Source of the DNA: Metellina segmentata
Taxonomy: Eukaryota > Arthropoda > Arachnida > Araneae > Tetragnathidae
Assembly: GCA_947359465.1 (NCBI GenBank)
Contig: OX375872.1
Coordinates: forward strand, 9,928,137-9,992,136
DNA: 64,000 bases
Direction: 5' to 3'
Each line of letters opens with the position of its first letter. Position 1 is the stretch's first letter. The notes under the pieces were generated by a model that saw only the letters and a list, made by a program, of their open reading frames with translations, had not been told where the DNA came from and did not search any database. This document shows, piece after piece, positions 43,933-57,478 of this stretch. Position numbers and translations under genes: made by a program.

Positions 43933-44455
43933 AATTTATTCACAAAGTTTTGAAACATAATTGATAATGAATGTTATTGAACCAATAATTGTGGTTCATC
44001 CGTAAAGATTTATCTGGGTATGAGTAGGTGTCGTCGATGTTTTACATACCTAAGGTATGAATTCGTCATGTTTATGAGTGCTTGGGGAAAGTATGAAACG
44101 TTGAGGTTGGAGAGGAGCCCCATAATCCCAGACTCCGCCAAAGGCCGCGGCGACATCTAAGAAGAGTGAGGGAGGGGCTTACAGCCCTTCCGTAGGACAA
44201 CGCCCCTGAGAGTAAAACCCTCGTGGTGTGGCGCGTGATGAAGCTGCGCCTCTGAAACAAATTGAAAGCATTATGAAAAATTCGGGTTAAGCGATATTGA
44301 GTTATTTCATTGGAACGTATATTAACTGTTCGTGAACAGTATTTAAGGCCCTTCTTGCTTTTTTTGTATTGCTCTGAATTACCCTTAGGTATACATGGGA
44401 GTACCAAGAGGACAAGTGGAAACGAATGGCAGAGATGAACCCTTATAACTACAGG
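43933..44455. other. Unassigned DNA, part GC-richer
   Basis: 44080-44250 is less AT-rich, with AGACTCCGCCAAAGGCCGCG and similar words, but shows no gene or family match by eye. Confidence 0.35.
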
Positions 44456-44456
44456 A

Positions 44457-44712
44457 ATGGATGCACAGAGCATACATACATACATATATGGAAATATGCA
44501 TCCATTTTTATGCACAGGTACATACATACACATACACACACTTGCAAACATCCATCATATACATCTATACATATACATACATCATATGCTTACATCCCTA
44601 TATAAGCATCCATATACATGTACATACATCATATGCTTACATCCCTATATAAGCATCCATATACACATATCTATGATATGCATCCATACATCATATGCAT
44701 CCATCCATACGT
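44457..44712. repeat. CATACATA-type microsatellite/minisatellite, left
   Basis: Degenerate array of ATACATAC, GCATCCATATACA and CATCATATGCTTACATC words. Two longer blocks (ACATCATATGCTTACATCCC) are duplicated at 44578 and 44628. Confidence 0.9.
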
Positions 44713-44918
44713 TATTGAGAATGCGGTTGTACAACGTGGGTGTTGTTGATTGTGGAGCTTCTTGCTGACACTCTCGGCGAGACCATGTGATCTTTCAAAA
44801 ATGAAAGCGCGATGAAAAATAATTTTCTATAGTTCCTAATGTCATGGCTTCGGGGAGTGTGTGAGTAATCTCGATGTGCTCCCTCGGACTGGAATCTTGA
44901 ACTTACGTATTTCAGTCT

Positions 44919-45003
44919 AATATTTACTATTTGACAAAATAGTAAGTACAAAATAGTTTGACAAATCACAAAAAGACAATATTGGACTCGAAGATTCCTT
45001 TCA
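44919..45003 (+). repeat. 5' LTR remnant of the BEL/Pao element
   Basis: It shares ATATTTACTATTTG, AATCACAAAAAGA, TTGGACT, GAAGATTC and TTTCA with 50888-50979 in direct orientation, and ends in CA just before a TGG, the expected LTR/primer-site junction. Confidence 0.5.
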
Positions 45004-45198
45004 TGGTACTGAAACATTGGAATATATTCAGTTAGGACTTTTTGTGATAATTGTCGGATTCATGAACTACTTTGAATAAACCGTCAATTACTTGAATTAC
45101 TTTGACGGCCCTGAACTCGGATTCGTGTTATCATTCAAACAGTGAGTTTATACTTGAGAGGTACAGTCAAGCTTCATTTAAACATGTCATAATTAAAG

Positions 45199-46790
45199 AT
45201 GGAGAATCTTGATAAATTGAAATCAAAACGAAAGCTTACATGAAGTTCCTGTACTAAATTAATAAAGTGGATTCTTTCTTAAAAAGTCTTGATACCGAAA
45301 GTGAAAGTGACCAAGATAAACTTTCTGAATATTTGCTAAATCTAGAAGAAAAGTAAAGTGAACTTAAAACTCTAAATTCTAAAACTGAGGACTTAGTAGC
45401 AGATAATGCTATGTTCGAAACTGAAATTCAAAGTTCAATTGAATATGATGAACACATAAGTGATGCTAAATTTAAAATAAAAAGTAAACTACAGAAGTTT
45501 AAATTGAACATTCTGTATCTTCTCGAAGTTCTAACGTTTCTAATTTGAATATTAAAAATTCTTCAACTGCTATTAATTTGCCTAAACTAAACATTCCCAC
45601 ATTTAATGGTGATTCAAGCGCAAAATGGAATTTTTCAACAGCTTCACAAGAGCAATCGACTCAAATGAGTTATTAACTAATGTTGCCAAAATTTATGTAT
45701 TTAAAATATTTTCTATTGGATGAAGCTTGCAAAACTGTTGCCGGTTTTTCTCTCTGGGAAGAAAATTTCGAATCTTGTTTAAATTTGTTAAAGGATCGAT
45801 ATGGTAACCAAGACCATTTAATCAGTTGTTTCATGAATAAACTGTTAGAAATAAATGCTGTTAAGGTTTCTTCAAATCTTAAAGGATTTAAAAGCTTGCA
45901 TGACGAAAGCGAAGTTTGTAAACGAAATTTGAACTGCATGGGATTGCGTCCGGTACATGCGGTCATTTATTGATACCAATTTTGTTAAAACAGTTATCTC
46001 ATAATTTAGCTGTAGAATTTCATCGCTAAAAAGACCGGTGATGTTAAAGAACTGATAAATTTTATTGAATTTGAAATTGAATCTCTCTAAAGTGGCTTCT
46101 GGACTGCCACTGAAAAATCACGAAACTTCTTGCTCGAAAGGTTATTATCAACCACCACCTAGATTTAAAACTAATGTCCTAACCTCTACCACACACTCAG
46201 AAATTAAACACAATTGTAAGAGATGTTTGTATTTTATGTAACTCTAAATCGCATATTGGATCAAAATGTAGAACTTTCACGAACGAACAGAAACGCTTCA
46301 AGCTATCGTTGTCTAGCAAGTGAACATTTAATTTCCCAGTGTAAAGTAAAAATCCAGCCCTGTGAATCGTGTTAGTTTACAGTATAATTTATTATTTTGC
46401 CCCGAAACTGAAAATAAAAACGCATCTCAAGTGCAAACTCTAGAAAAAGTCCAAGTTGCACAAGTTCCGGTCAAAACGTTTTGTCTTCCGTTTTTAAGGG
46501 TGAAAATTCAATGAAAAGTAACACCACTTTAGTATAAACTTTTAGTGTACAAGTAGAAAGTGGATCTAAAAAGCTGATTGCAAGATTGTTTTTCGATTCG
46601 GGCTCACAAAACTCATTTATCAGAAGAGACTTGGCAAAAATATTGAATGTGAAATCATTAAAGACAGCAAACCTTCTCATTTACACTTTCTCAAAACGCA
46701 ATCCTTCAGAAGAGGAATTTGATCCTGTAAACATCACTCTTCGCAGTTGATATTCAAGATATTACATTTAGTATTCACGATATTGCATAT
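45199..46790 (+). pseudogene. BEL/Pao gag and protease, degraded
   Basis: Retroelement structural protein and aspartic protease remnants in several frames. From the ATG at 45199 a coiled, Glu/Lys-rich segment is followed by LPKLNIPTFNGD (about 45580), the DUF1759 gag core of Pao-type elements, which continues through 45680-45973. CCHC-type zinc knuckle remnants lie at about 46215-46375. A protease active-site motif DSGS lies near 46600 in a LFFDSGSQNSFI context. Stops and frameshifts occur throughout. The order gag-knuckle-protease is that of BEL/Pao, which distinguishes it from Gypsy. It is non-functional. Confidence 0.85.
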
Positions 46791-47087
46791 ATATTCAAGC
46801 ATTAGTCACCGATGAGATAAGCGGGGCCAGCTATATTCGAATATCAATCACAAATTAATCCAAAACATACTCTCCGACGAGTGTCAAATTGCTGATTCAC
46901 GGAAAGAAACAAAACCTATACAAGTGCTCTCTCTATTTAAACAAATAAGTAATAACTTATATCTTGAACCAAAACAGTATTTGGAAATATGTTGTCAGGG
47001 CAGGTGCCAGCAGAGCAAATGCTAGACACAACTTCCTGTTTGAAGGTTGTTTGCTCTTCAGTCGAGAATGATTTGAAATGCTTATGG
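46791..47087 (+). pseudogene. BEL/Pao pol, part upstream of the hAT insertion
   Basis: Short blocks between protease and reverse transcriptase, including an IWKYV segment, with several stops. The frame runs to the hAT target site GCTTATGG at 47080-47087. The same 8 bp follow the hAT, and the pol segment resumes there. Confidence 0.7.
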
Positions 47088-47389
47088 CAGTGGTTCCCAA
47101 AGTGGGTTCCACGAAATAATTTAGGGGTTCCGCGTGACAAATTTTATTTCATTAAAAAACTAAGAATGGCGTCTAATATATTCACATTTTCCTTGGAAAG
47201 TATACAATCGACCAACGCATTAAATTTCAAATTTTAAATAAGGCGACTGAAAAAAAAAATCACCCAACAAATAAAGGCAAAGATATTTTTTTTTAAAGAA
47301 GAAAACTTGAAAACCATAATAAAAGCAAGAGTTTTATGATAAAAAATTTCAAAACAATAATCAAAAGATAACGGAAGCGTCGTATAAAG

Positions 47390-49154
<1,765 letters not shown>

Positions 49155-49401
49155 AGTTTTTTCATTTATTTTAGTTGATGTTTTGTATTTTTATTAATTA
49201 TTTCTATAATATATATATATTTTTTTTTAGTTTCGTTTAATTCAATAAAATCCGAAATACCAAAATAATTCTTGTTTCATTTAATATCAGATATTAAATT
49301 TTGAAAAGTCGTTATATAAAAAATATTCAGGGTTCCGCGATCATTGGCAACAAATTTGGGGGTTCCTCGACCAAAATAGTTTGTGAAACACTGGCTTATG
49401 G

Positions 49402-49890
49402 ATAATATGGAAACCTTTTTATGATTCGATTATGAATTGGATAGAAAAAAAAACCTCGGTTTGTATGAGTAATTTCGAAACTCAATTGTGGTTTGTAAAC
49501 GGGTGTTACAAAGCACCGCTTTTATGGAAATCAGAAACTTTGCGAGAAAGTTTATCGAATATTCTTGAAATCGCGAAAAGACGATTATTTTCATTAGAAA
49601 AAAAGATTTAATAGTGATGAGTTATTGTTTGAAAGGTATAACGCAGTAATAAAAGAGCAATTAAGAGAAGAAATTATTGAAATGTGTAATGATAGTTGTT
49701 TGAATGGGTATACAATGCCACATAGGGGGGGAGACGTTTCTAGAGAATTTTCCTCTAGCACCAAGAAAAGAGTTGTAGATAGGGTAGCCAAAACCGTTCC
49801 GGAATTGAAGTTGCTGTCCAGAATCTCGGTTGAATGTTCCGGAATTTCAGAAAAAGCTCTCGACCCAAATAATCATTTCAAATATACATA
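49402..49890 (+). pseudogene. BEL/Pao pol, part downstream of the hAT insertion
   Basis: Readable blocks of the Pao region just before and at the start of the reverse transcriptase, including LFERYNAVIKEQLREEIIE, as in the family's RY-x-x-VI-x-x-Q linker. The catalytic reverse transcriptase motif was not found; the element is deleted beyond this point. Frameshifts and stops are present. Confidence 0.8.
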
Positions 49891-50600
49891 ACTCATAATA
49901 ATAATACTTGAAGAACTCATTTCAAAATAATTCTTTCTATTGCACATGACTTCGTGCCCATCAAACGTCCGTTCCCCCTACTATCACAAGCCAATGCTAT
50001 GTATCGTCACACAAAGTGCAAAAGATCGTATGCTAAAAATTCTATTTTTTTTTTATTATTGCTATATGTGGCATTTTGTGATTTCCACCAGATGGCAAAA
50101 TCCCTTATGTCATCAGCTGATCCAATAAACTAAAAACACACCCAAAGTACATAACAACAGAATGAAAAAAATTCGTTTTTCTGCTATCCTGAAAAATGCA
50201 GCTTTTAGACAAACGACCTTTTGCACTTTGAGTGACGATATAAATATTTCTGTGTTTTTTATATATAGATATTTAAAAAGCAATGAATTAAAAAATTTAT
50301 GGATAAAGTGAAAAATATAATATGTTAGATATATCAAGCCTAACATTAAAAAAATTAAATTTAACAGAAAAAAACCAAATACCATGGATTTGTAGGGGAA
50401 AACACAAAAACAATAAAAAATTAATTAAAAAATATATAATTAGTAGAAATGAAAAACAAAAATACCCTAAGATACAAAAAGTGACAGGGTATCAAAAGAA
50501 AAAATAATAATTAAAATATTATAATTGTGGGGGCTAAAATAAAATAAATACAATTTTAAATGAGTGCGAAAAAGTCACTGGGAAAAAAATGTTAAAAATA
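49891..50600. other. Unassigned AT-rich interior of the retroelement
   Basis: No pol domain could be read. The frame at 50322-50507 is lysine/asparagine rich by composition only. Confidence 0.4.
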
Positions 50601-50887
50601 AATCAAAGGTGTCAATCATTAGAAAAAGGCAGTTCCGAATAAAAATCAGAGGCCCCCTGCGATAATAAGCCCCTTTATTTTCAAGTTAAAATCATAAGAA
50701 AGACCTCGTTTTCATAGCAACGTTAGTAAAAGATATTATGTATTATAAGAGGAGCATAGCAACAAAGGAATGAGACACGTGGTATGGATGCCATTATAAA
50801 TATGAATTCGTTAATAAACTGATCGTTGCCAACGGGAAGAAAGAAATAAAGACCCTTTTCCGCCACGCATAAGGTTTTATATATATA

Positions 50888-50979
50888 GATATTTACTATT
50901 TGTGTGTGTAATTGTACTGTTTTTTCATGTGTCCAAAAAAATCACAAAAAGATAATCTTGGACTTGAAGATTCATTTCA
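50888..50979 (+). repeat. 3' LTR end of the BEL/Pao element
   Basis: Direct-repeat partner of 44919-45003 ending in CA. Upstream, TATAAAT near 50796 and AATAAA near 50844 resemble LTR promoter and polyadenylation signals, but their 5' LTR counterparts are not recognisable. Confidence 0.5.
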
Positions 50980-50984
50980 TACAA

Positions 50985-51250
50985 ATACAATCATATGCAT
51001 TCTTACAATTTTATGCATACATTCATACATAAGCAGGCATCCCATCATGTACATGCATTTATACGTAAATACATCACAAACATGCATTCATACTTATACA
51101 TCACATGCATACATCCAGACAAAAACATAATATGCATACATTCATATATAAGTATGCATCCATATATATACATACATCTATCATACGCATATGCAAGCAT
51201 CCATCCATAAATATGCATACATCCATGCATAAAATGCCGGCATGCACATT
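50985..51250. repeat. CATACATA-type microsatellite/minisatellite, right
   Basis: Degenerate ATGCATACATCCATA-type array beginning directly after the 3' LTR remnant, of the same kind as 44457-44712 on the other side of the retroelement. Confidence 0.9.
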
Positions 51251-52103
51251 GCAACATTATTGCTGGTTGGAGTTAAAAGGGTTATCAAAAAATATCAGCT
51301 TCGTAAGAGATCATGCGATTTGGATTTCAAGAGATGGTTTGATGTTCAATTGAAGCTACATAGGACCCAATTGTACTCTAGACTCTAGTACCAGGATAGA
51401 TTATCTCTATTCTTTGCTTTACTTGAATAAATGGATAGTACTTTAGTTGGCAAACTGTTGGTGCAGCTTTACCTATCAGTTTTGTTTCGCTAACTTCGGT
51501 CTAGTACAAAAAAGTTCTAAACTGATTGATACTGAGTTAAATCATGTATTGACATGACTTTTACTGCAGAATGACTTACTCATCCGGATAACTATAGCCC
51601 TCTACCCTATTCGGAACTAATTTATACTACAGTCATTCGGGGTAACTTTGTTCATCAGGATAATGCTTGCAAACTACGAAAAAAAAGTTGTGTTCAAAAC
51701 TAATTTATACTAAGTAAAATAATCGTACTGCACAGATTTACGGCAGAGTCATCCAGGACAGCTTTGCATAGCTTTGGACCAGTACGAAAGAAGTGGTTTT
51801 AAAACAATCTATAAGTAAGCGTACTGCTTAGCTTTACTGCATTCGGGAATAGCTTTGCATATCTAGGTTATTTTGGCCCACCATAAAAGAACCAGTACGG
51901 AACTAATAATCGAACCAGTTTCGAGCTGATATACACTAAGTTAACTAATAGCTTGCTCTCTCAAGTAACCAAATCGTCAGTTAGTATTCCACTCTTCTTA
52001 TATTGGTAGACAACACACATAAATTCTTTGTTTTTAAATGTTCTTAGCCTACATTTGAGCTTGTGGTTTACTGAATCTACCCCTCCTGGTAGTTGTATCT
52101 CAA
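51251..52103. other. Unassigned DNA with possible weak repeats
   Basis: Words such as TACTGCAGAATGACTTA, TACTACAGTCATTCGGG and TTTACGGCAGAGTCATCC recur every 80-100 bases between 51540 and 51860, suggesting a very diverged tandem array. No gene. Confidence 0.35.
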
Positions 52104-52172
52104 CCTTAGCATGTTCGAACTTCCAACCCTCCGATTGTTAATCCGTTACTCTTCCAACTGGGATAACGAGAG
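52104..52172 (-). repeat. SINE-A head fragment
   Basis: CTTCCAACCCTCCGATTGTT, AATCCGTTACTCTTCCAACT and GGGATAACG are the inverted tRNA-like head. Confidence 0.7.
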
Positions 52173-52893
52173 TCACGAGATTTCTGAGCAGTCTAGTTTT
52201 GCTGTCAACTCCCATCAAACACACTTAATGATAAAATTACACTTTATGAAATACACTTAATGAAAAATACACCAATTCCTGGCATTTAATTGTATGAAAT
52301 GCAGCGACAAAATGATTCAAATGTTAAAAAGTAAACTAATGAACCATTGTTACAAGTCGTTTTGAGGCATTTCATTTCTGACCCTAGCATATTTCTGTAT
52401 TTGTCACTGCAAAATTATGAATTAAATTGATTCAGAATGAAACAGGTTAAAATTATACCTTTAACATAATCATTGATGATTTTCGTTTCATTTTTCAGAA
52501 GTGATATAAGTATAAAATATTCGCACTCATTTTCAGAAAAATGAATTTTGTCTGCGAATTCACGATCTTTTATGGAACAAAATGAAATGGAAGCTAAATT
52601 CATTGTTTTAAATTCCATCCAGCCATTTTTTATAGTTAAACCTGAAAAACTTTTTCAGATTATGAATTTACTATACATAAAAAATAGCATAGGCACATCT
52701 AGTGATGCTCGTGGTATTGATCTGAGTGTAACTTATACCATCTTATATTTTATACTTTTTGATAATAAGAAAATAATTTTATAATGACTTCAACGAATCG
52801 AGTTAATATTTATCCATTATTGAGCTGTTTAAATCATTGCACTATGATAAAAACGTGACATTCAGCGCTTAAAAAATATTTTCGTGCTACACA
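52173..52893. other. Unassigned AT-rich DNA
   Basis: The 78-codon frame at 52548-52784 and its neighbours have no visible domain. Confidence 0.4.
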
Positions 52894-53044
52894 TACACTC
52901 TATAACAAAAAAAAAATCGACGCACCAAGAAGGAGTTGTCCGATGGAGACAAAAATTGGTGGATAGGAAAATTATGTACAGAATAGAAAATGATTAAAAT
53001 TTCAGAACAATTGAATGATTTATTTCAGAGTTACAGTAACGAGC

Positions 53045-54158
53045 TCAATAAGGTGTTGACCCGCCTCTAGCCTGGATGCAAGCTGCCACACGGCGTGGCA
53101 TAGACCGATAAAGCTCCCGGATGGTCTCCTGCGGTATTTCTTGCCAAATTTGCTCCAATTGTCGGACTACGTCATCAACATTCCCTACCGGATGCAGTCG
53201 CCTTCCCATCATATCCCAGACATGATCGATGGGAGAGAGATCTGGTGATCTGGCTGGCCAAGGAAGTGTTTGACAAGCTTGAAGACAGTTCATAGCAACA
53301 CGTGCCGTATGTGGTCTGGCATTGTCTTGCTAAAAAAAAAGCCCAGGGTACTGCGAAAGGAACGGTAGCAAAACAGGTCTCAGAATGTCGTCAACGTACC
53401 GCTGTGCAGTAAGTGTACCTCTAATGACGACCAAAGGGGTCCGGCTATCAAGCGAAATGGCACCCCAGACCATAACTCCTTGTTGAGGGCCCGTGTGGCG
53501 TGCAATAGTGAAAGCAGGATCGGCACGCTGCCCTGGGCGTCTCCCGACACGTCTTCTATGATCGTCAGGACACAGTTGGAAGCGGGATTCGTCGCTAAAG
53601 ACTATACGTCCTCAGTCAGCATCATTCCAGCCTGATCGAGACAAGCACCACTGTAATCTGGCTCGACAGTGTGCAGGCGTGAGTGGCAGGTGGCGTAACA
53701 GTCGGTACGAGCGTAGATTTCGCTCTCTCAGCCGTCTGTGAATGGTCATGGTGGACACTCGTGTGTGGGTCGCACGACTGATGGTTGATAGTGATCAATC
53801 AGGCGCTGTGACATCTGATCTGACAATCACTCTGTACTCGCGATCTGTCGTGGCCCTACGTCGACCGCTACCATCATGACGCTGAAATCTACCATTGCCG
53901 TGGCCCTACGTCGACCGCTACCATCATGACGCTGAAATCTACCATTGTCGTGGCCCTACGTCGACCGCTACCATCATGACGCTGAAATCTACCATTGTCC
54001 ACCCACTCTTGCCAACATCTTCTAATCGCCGCATCGCTTCGACTCACATGACGAGCGATTCTCCGATTTGCCCAACCTGCCTCTTTCAATCCAATGATAC
54101 GACCTCTTTCAAACTCTGAAAGTTGCTCGTAATGAACTCGAATCCTGCGGCGAGGCAT
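53045..54158 (-). pseudogene. Tc1-like transposase with 50-bp triplication and frameshifts
   Basis: The start MPRRRIRVHYEQLSEFERG (54158) is the canonical family start, with a helix-turn-helix (NRRIARHVSRSDAAIRRCW) in the first 50 residues. A 50-bp segment is present three times (53849-53998), adding 100 bp and shifting the frame. The catalytic block follows with FSDESRF near 53605. The frame breaks again at a run of nine A/T bases near 53332, just before the second motif QDNARPH. The third motif reads SPIDHVWD, with Asp where Tc1 enzymes normally have Glu. The C-terminus VAACIQARGGSTPY is normal. Non-functional. Confidence 0.92.
53849..53998. repeat. 50-bp tandem triplication inside the transposase gene
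   Basis: Three copies starting CGTGGCCCTACGTCGACCGC at 53849, 53899 and 53949, identical except one C/T difference. Period exactly 50 bp. Confidence 0.97.
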
Positions 54159-54469
54159 TTTTTCAGTCGTTGAAAGGTATCCTAAATCGCAATGCAGCAG
54201 AAATTTTTAACAACAGTTCAAGAACAACTCCTTATATACATCTGCTGGTTGCGCAGTTCCGATGTGCTGGAGATCGCGCTATTCATTCATTGGACACCAA
54301 ATTTTAATCATTTGCATATTTGGTCAAAACATTTTTGCATACGAAATTTCAAAGCAATCGGATGATTCCTTCTTGGTGCGTCGATTTTTTTTGTTATAGA
54401 GTGTATATTCTTATTGAGCAAAGCAAGTTTCAATCACAATCTCACTAAATTGGAGAATATTTACGGAAG

Positions 54470-55212
54470 CTGACACTCTTTCGATTGGTACCATGGTACC
54501 TATTACTTGGAACTTGTAGATACCCTTTTCCTGTGGCCTTGAAAGGACAGAGTTCTGAACAAAAGCGAGTGAATTGAGTTCTCACACAAGTTACACTTGC
54601 GTCTGGTAACAAATTCAAATGCAATCCTATCAGCTGCGTGATTCATAATTCAGTGGTACGGCAATGCCAACTATTAGTTATTATAAGATTCATAACTTTT
54701 TACCTACAAAACAAACTACATTACAGCACAAATATTTCCCGGTACTCCCTTTGCCCTCGGTAACATGTCTCCAGTGACCTTTCTCTTATGGGTATCCTTT
54801 TCCTGTTGCCTCGAAAGGACCGAACAAAAACTGAGCGAATTGAGTTCTCCCACAACGCGCGCCTACATCTGGAAACAAATTAGTCCGCTTGAAGTTCACT
54901 CACATGCAAACTCATCATATATGTGATTCATAATCCCGTGGTACAACAATGTCAACTATTTACACATTTTACCTATAAAACCAAACTACATTGCAACACA
55001 AATATTTCCCGGTACTCCCTTTGCCCTCGGTACCATGTCAACTGTGACCTTTCCCGTGTGGGTACCCTTTTCCTGCTGCCTCGAAAAGGCCGAGTTCCGA
55101 ACAAAAGCGAGGGAATTGAGTTCTCTCCCAACGCACGCCTGAAACAAACCAGTCCGCTTGAAGTTCATTCGAATGCAATCCCATGAGGTGTGTGATCCAT
55201 AATTCCAATTAC
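54470..55212. repeat. Three-unit satellite, about 272-bp units
   Basis: Units contain CCCTTTTCCTGYNGCCTCGA at 54522, 54792 and 55065, AATTGAGTTCTC, ATGTCAACTATT, and ATTTCCCGGTACTCCCTTTG with CCCTCGGTA. No coding function was seen. Confidence 0.88.
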
Positions 55213-55560
55213 CCCCACTTGGCAAGTGTTAATAAGAAGTCCCTCCAAGTGATGGTGCGGCGTAATGCAAGCTCCCAATACACCGCATACTAATGACCGA
55301 CGCTTTCATTTATCTACCTCAGTGGAATCGAGCAAATTATCTGTCACATTCGAAAACGGATTCCGTCCGTAATACGAGAACGGCGGCCGTTCATTGGCCG
55401 CGGCGGTTCGTCTTCAATCAATCCGACATCGGCCGGCAGCTGCTGGTCTATCAGTATGCAGCACGGTCACCTCATTCCGCAGTCGCGTCACGCAAATCGC
55501 GGAGCCACTCATACAATGAAATAATTCTTTACTGCCTTCTCCAATTGGAGGTTTATTGAG
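55213..55560. promoter_or_regulatory. CpG-dense patch, possible promoter or enhancer
   Basis: About 55340-55510 is strongly enriched in CpG (GAACGGCGGCCGTTCATTGG, CCGCGGCGG, CGACATCGGCCGG, CGCAGTCGCGTCACG) and includes an inverted CCAAT box (ATTGG, 55393-55397) in a GC context like that near 40.14 kb. The 88-codon plus-strand frame at 55293-55559 has no recognisable domain. Direction and target gene are unknown. Confidence 0.4.
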
Positions 55561-56039
55561 CATGCATGCGTAAATCATACAACAGTGAGGACGAGGACCG
55601 TAAAATTAACACTTTGTTTCTGGTCACCGTACAAAATTGGTCCTTATCTGCGGCAATCGGCAGTCTAGTGAAGACTTTCCCAAGCTTTCGCGGTGACGGA
55701 GTGGATTTTAGAGTCGTTTTATGGACACATTGTATTGAAGGAATTCAGAAGGGGAGTTGTGTGGAGTGCACCTCACAAGGCGTGGGATTTATGCCCAAGA
55801 GTGAAGTGTGGAATTGTTGATTTAAATGCATTTTAGGCGCATAAATGTCTTTCAGAGGCGTGAGAGCGAGCTTTTTACGAACCTTTCGGATGATTTGTAG
55901 TGAATATCGTAATGTACGGAGACTTGTTTTCATTCCAGTTACATCTTCAAAAGTATGCTGGAGATAGTCCGCTTTTTCAAGTTACATCATTTCTTCCGCG
56001 AAAGGGGTTGAGTCAAATGGCTACTTTTTAGGGTCTTAA

Positions 56040-56560
56040 GTTGAATAGTTCATAGTTATGAAATGTATTCCTTTGGAAGCATTCAAAAAATAAGATATAC
56101 TATACGGTATTAAAAATCAATTTGAAAAAGTTCTTTCGAAGCGTTGGAGAAAAAGACGTGTGAGAAGAAAAGTTGCGCTATCATATACTTCGAATTCAAA
56201 TATTGAAATTTGCTTTAGGTGAAGTAATTAATTAACATCGCACTGCAACAACATTATACGAAATTTAAATTTGTTTAAAAAATTTTTGCTGTTTATGAAA
56301 TATCGGAAGTATTCGTTTAGAATCATAAAAAGAAAGGTTGTGCTATCATATACGTCTTCAAATTCAAGAATACAATTTTTTTTTTTTTTAAATTTCTGGT
56401 GTGTATGAAATGTTGGAAGTGTTTCTTTAGAAGCCTAAAAATAAAGCAACGTGTGAGAAGCAAAGCTGTATTTATATGCGGTTTCGAACTCGAGTATAAA
56501 ATTGTTTTGGAAAAGTTCAGGTGTTTATGAAATATCGGAAGTATTCCCTTAGAAATATAG
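56040..56560. repeat. Diverged tandem array with SINE-A tail fragment
   Basis: Units of about 115-130 bp share TTTATGAAATATCGGAAGTA, TTCNTTTAGAA, AAAGTTGCGCTATCATATAC and TTCAAATTCAAG, at about 56050, 56285, 56395 and 56525. A SINE-A tail (TTAATTAACATCGCACTGCA) interrupts at 56222-56256. Confidence 0.7.
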
Positions 56561-57099
56561 ACAAATGATAGTATATATTCAAATTTTCAGAATAGATTAA
56601 AATCAATGCAATGTTATAAAATCGCCGGTTAATAAAATCACTCCGCTGTTTATAGAAATTAAACATTTTCAGCCTGGTAACGCTTAGCAATTGAGCAATA
56701 AGGATCAGTCAAAAGTGTTTGTTCATTTCTTGAATTTTCCCCACTATTTTGCAGAAAATGCTTTTATTTTCTGAGGGTTTGGTTTGTCGCTCTAAGGGCA
56801 TGTTTTGCTACACGAGAGCTAATTAGACCATTATTTCAGGAGGACAAGTTTAGAAACTGTTTACTCAATGGTTCTTCAAGATATTCCCCATTGATAAGGA
56901 CGAGGAACATCATTGTGATGTCCGACATTTTTAACATATCACGAAGGATTTTATAATTAGATAATATTGATATTACCTACTTGAAAACTGAACATCTTCG
57001 ATCACTTAGATTTTACTTTGGTGTCAATGTTAATTACTTTGATTTTGCATATGATGCCATGGACAGCACTACTTCATTTCATAAAGAAAATCGAAATTT

Positions 57100-57262
57100 T
57101 GTATCAGCTGTTAAAAAATCCAATCAGCTGCTTAAAACGTCACCAGTTCCTAAATAATCCAATCAGATACTGAAACGTTTAATCAGATGTTAAAACGTCC
57201 AATCAGTTGATATATAGTCTAATCAATTCCAAAAAATACAATCAGGTGCTAAATAATGCAAT
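57100..57262. repeat. About 24-bp degenerate minisatellite, left part
   Basis: Repeats of the form AATCCAATCAGCTGCTTAAA and CCAATCAGATACTGAAACG. The same unit recurs at 58490-58715, on the other side of the Helitron-like copy. Confidence 0.75.
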
Positions 57263-57478
57263 GGGCTTCTAAAAAACCTCGATGTGGAGAGCATTATCGT
57301 CCATAAATAAAACAAAATCCGATCCATATGCACGTCTGAAAAGTCTTACATAACGTTCTAAGACCTCAACCAGATATCACTAGCCTCTCACAGATCCTCT
57401 GTAACGTGTAGGGGAGTAAGTTCATTGATCATTATTCTACCCCACACCATCACACCCTGCACTACCAAAACGGTCATT

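Larger units (their letters stand above)
52896..54403 (-). mobile_element. Tc1-like element, 1.5 kb, full length but mutated
   Basis: Terminal inverted repeats CACTCTATAACAAAAAAA and ATCGACGCACCAAGAAGGA are found at both ends (52896 onward and back from 54403), about 45 bp each. TA flanks at 52894-52895 and 54404-54405. The single transposase gene is on the minus strand. Confidence 0.95.

Noticed and set aside
44072..45017. Frames of 159, 103 and 101 codons near the CATACATA array
   Set aside because: Composition follows the microsatellite or AT-rich DNA; no domain was found.
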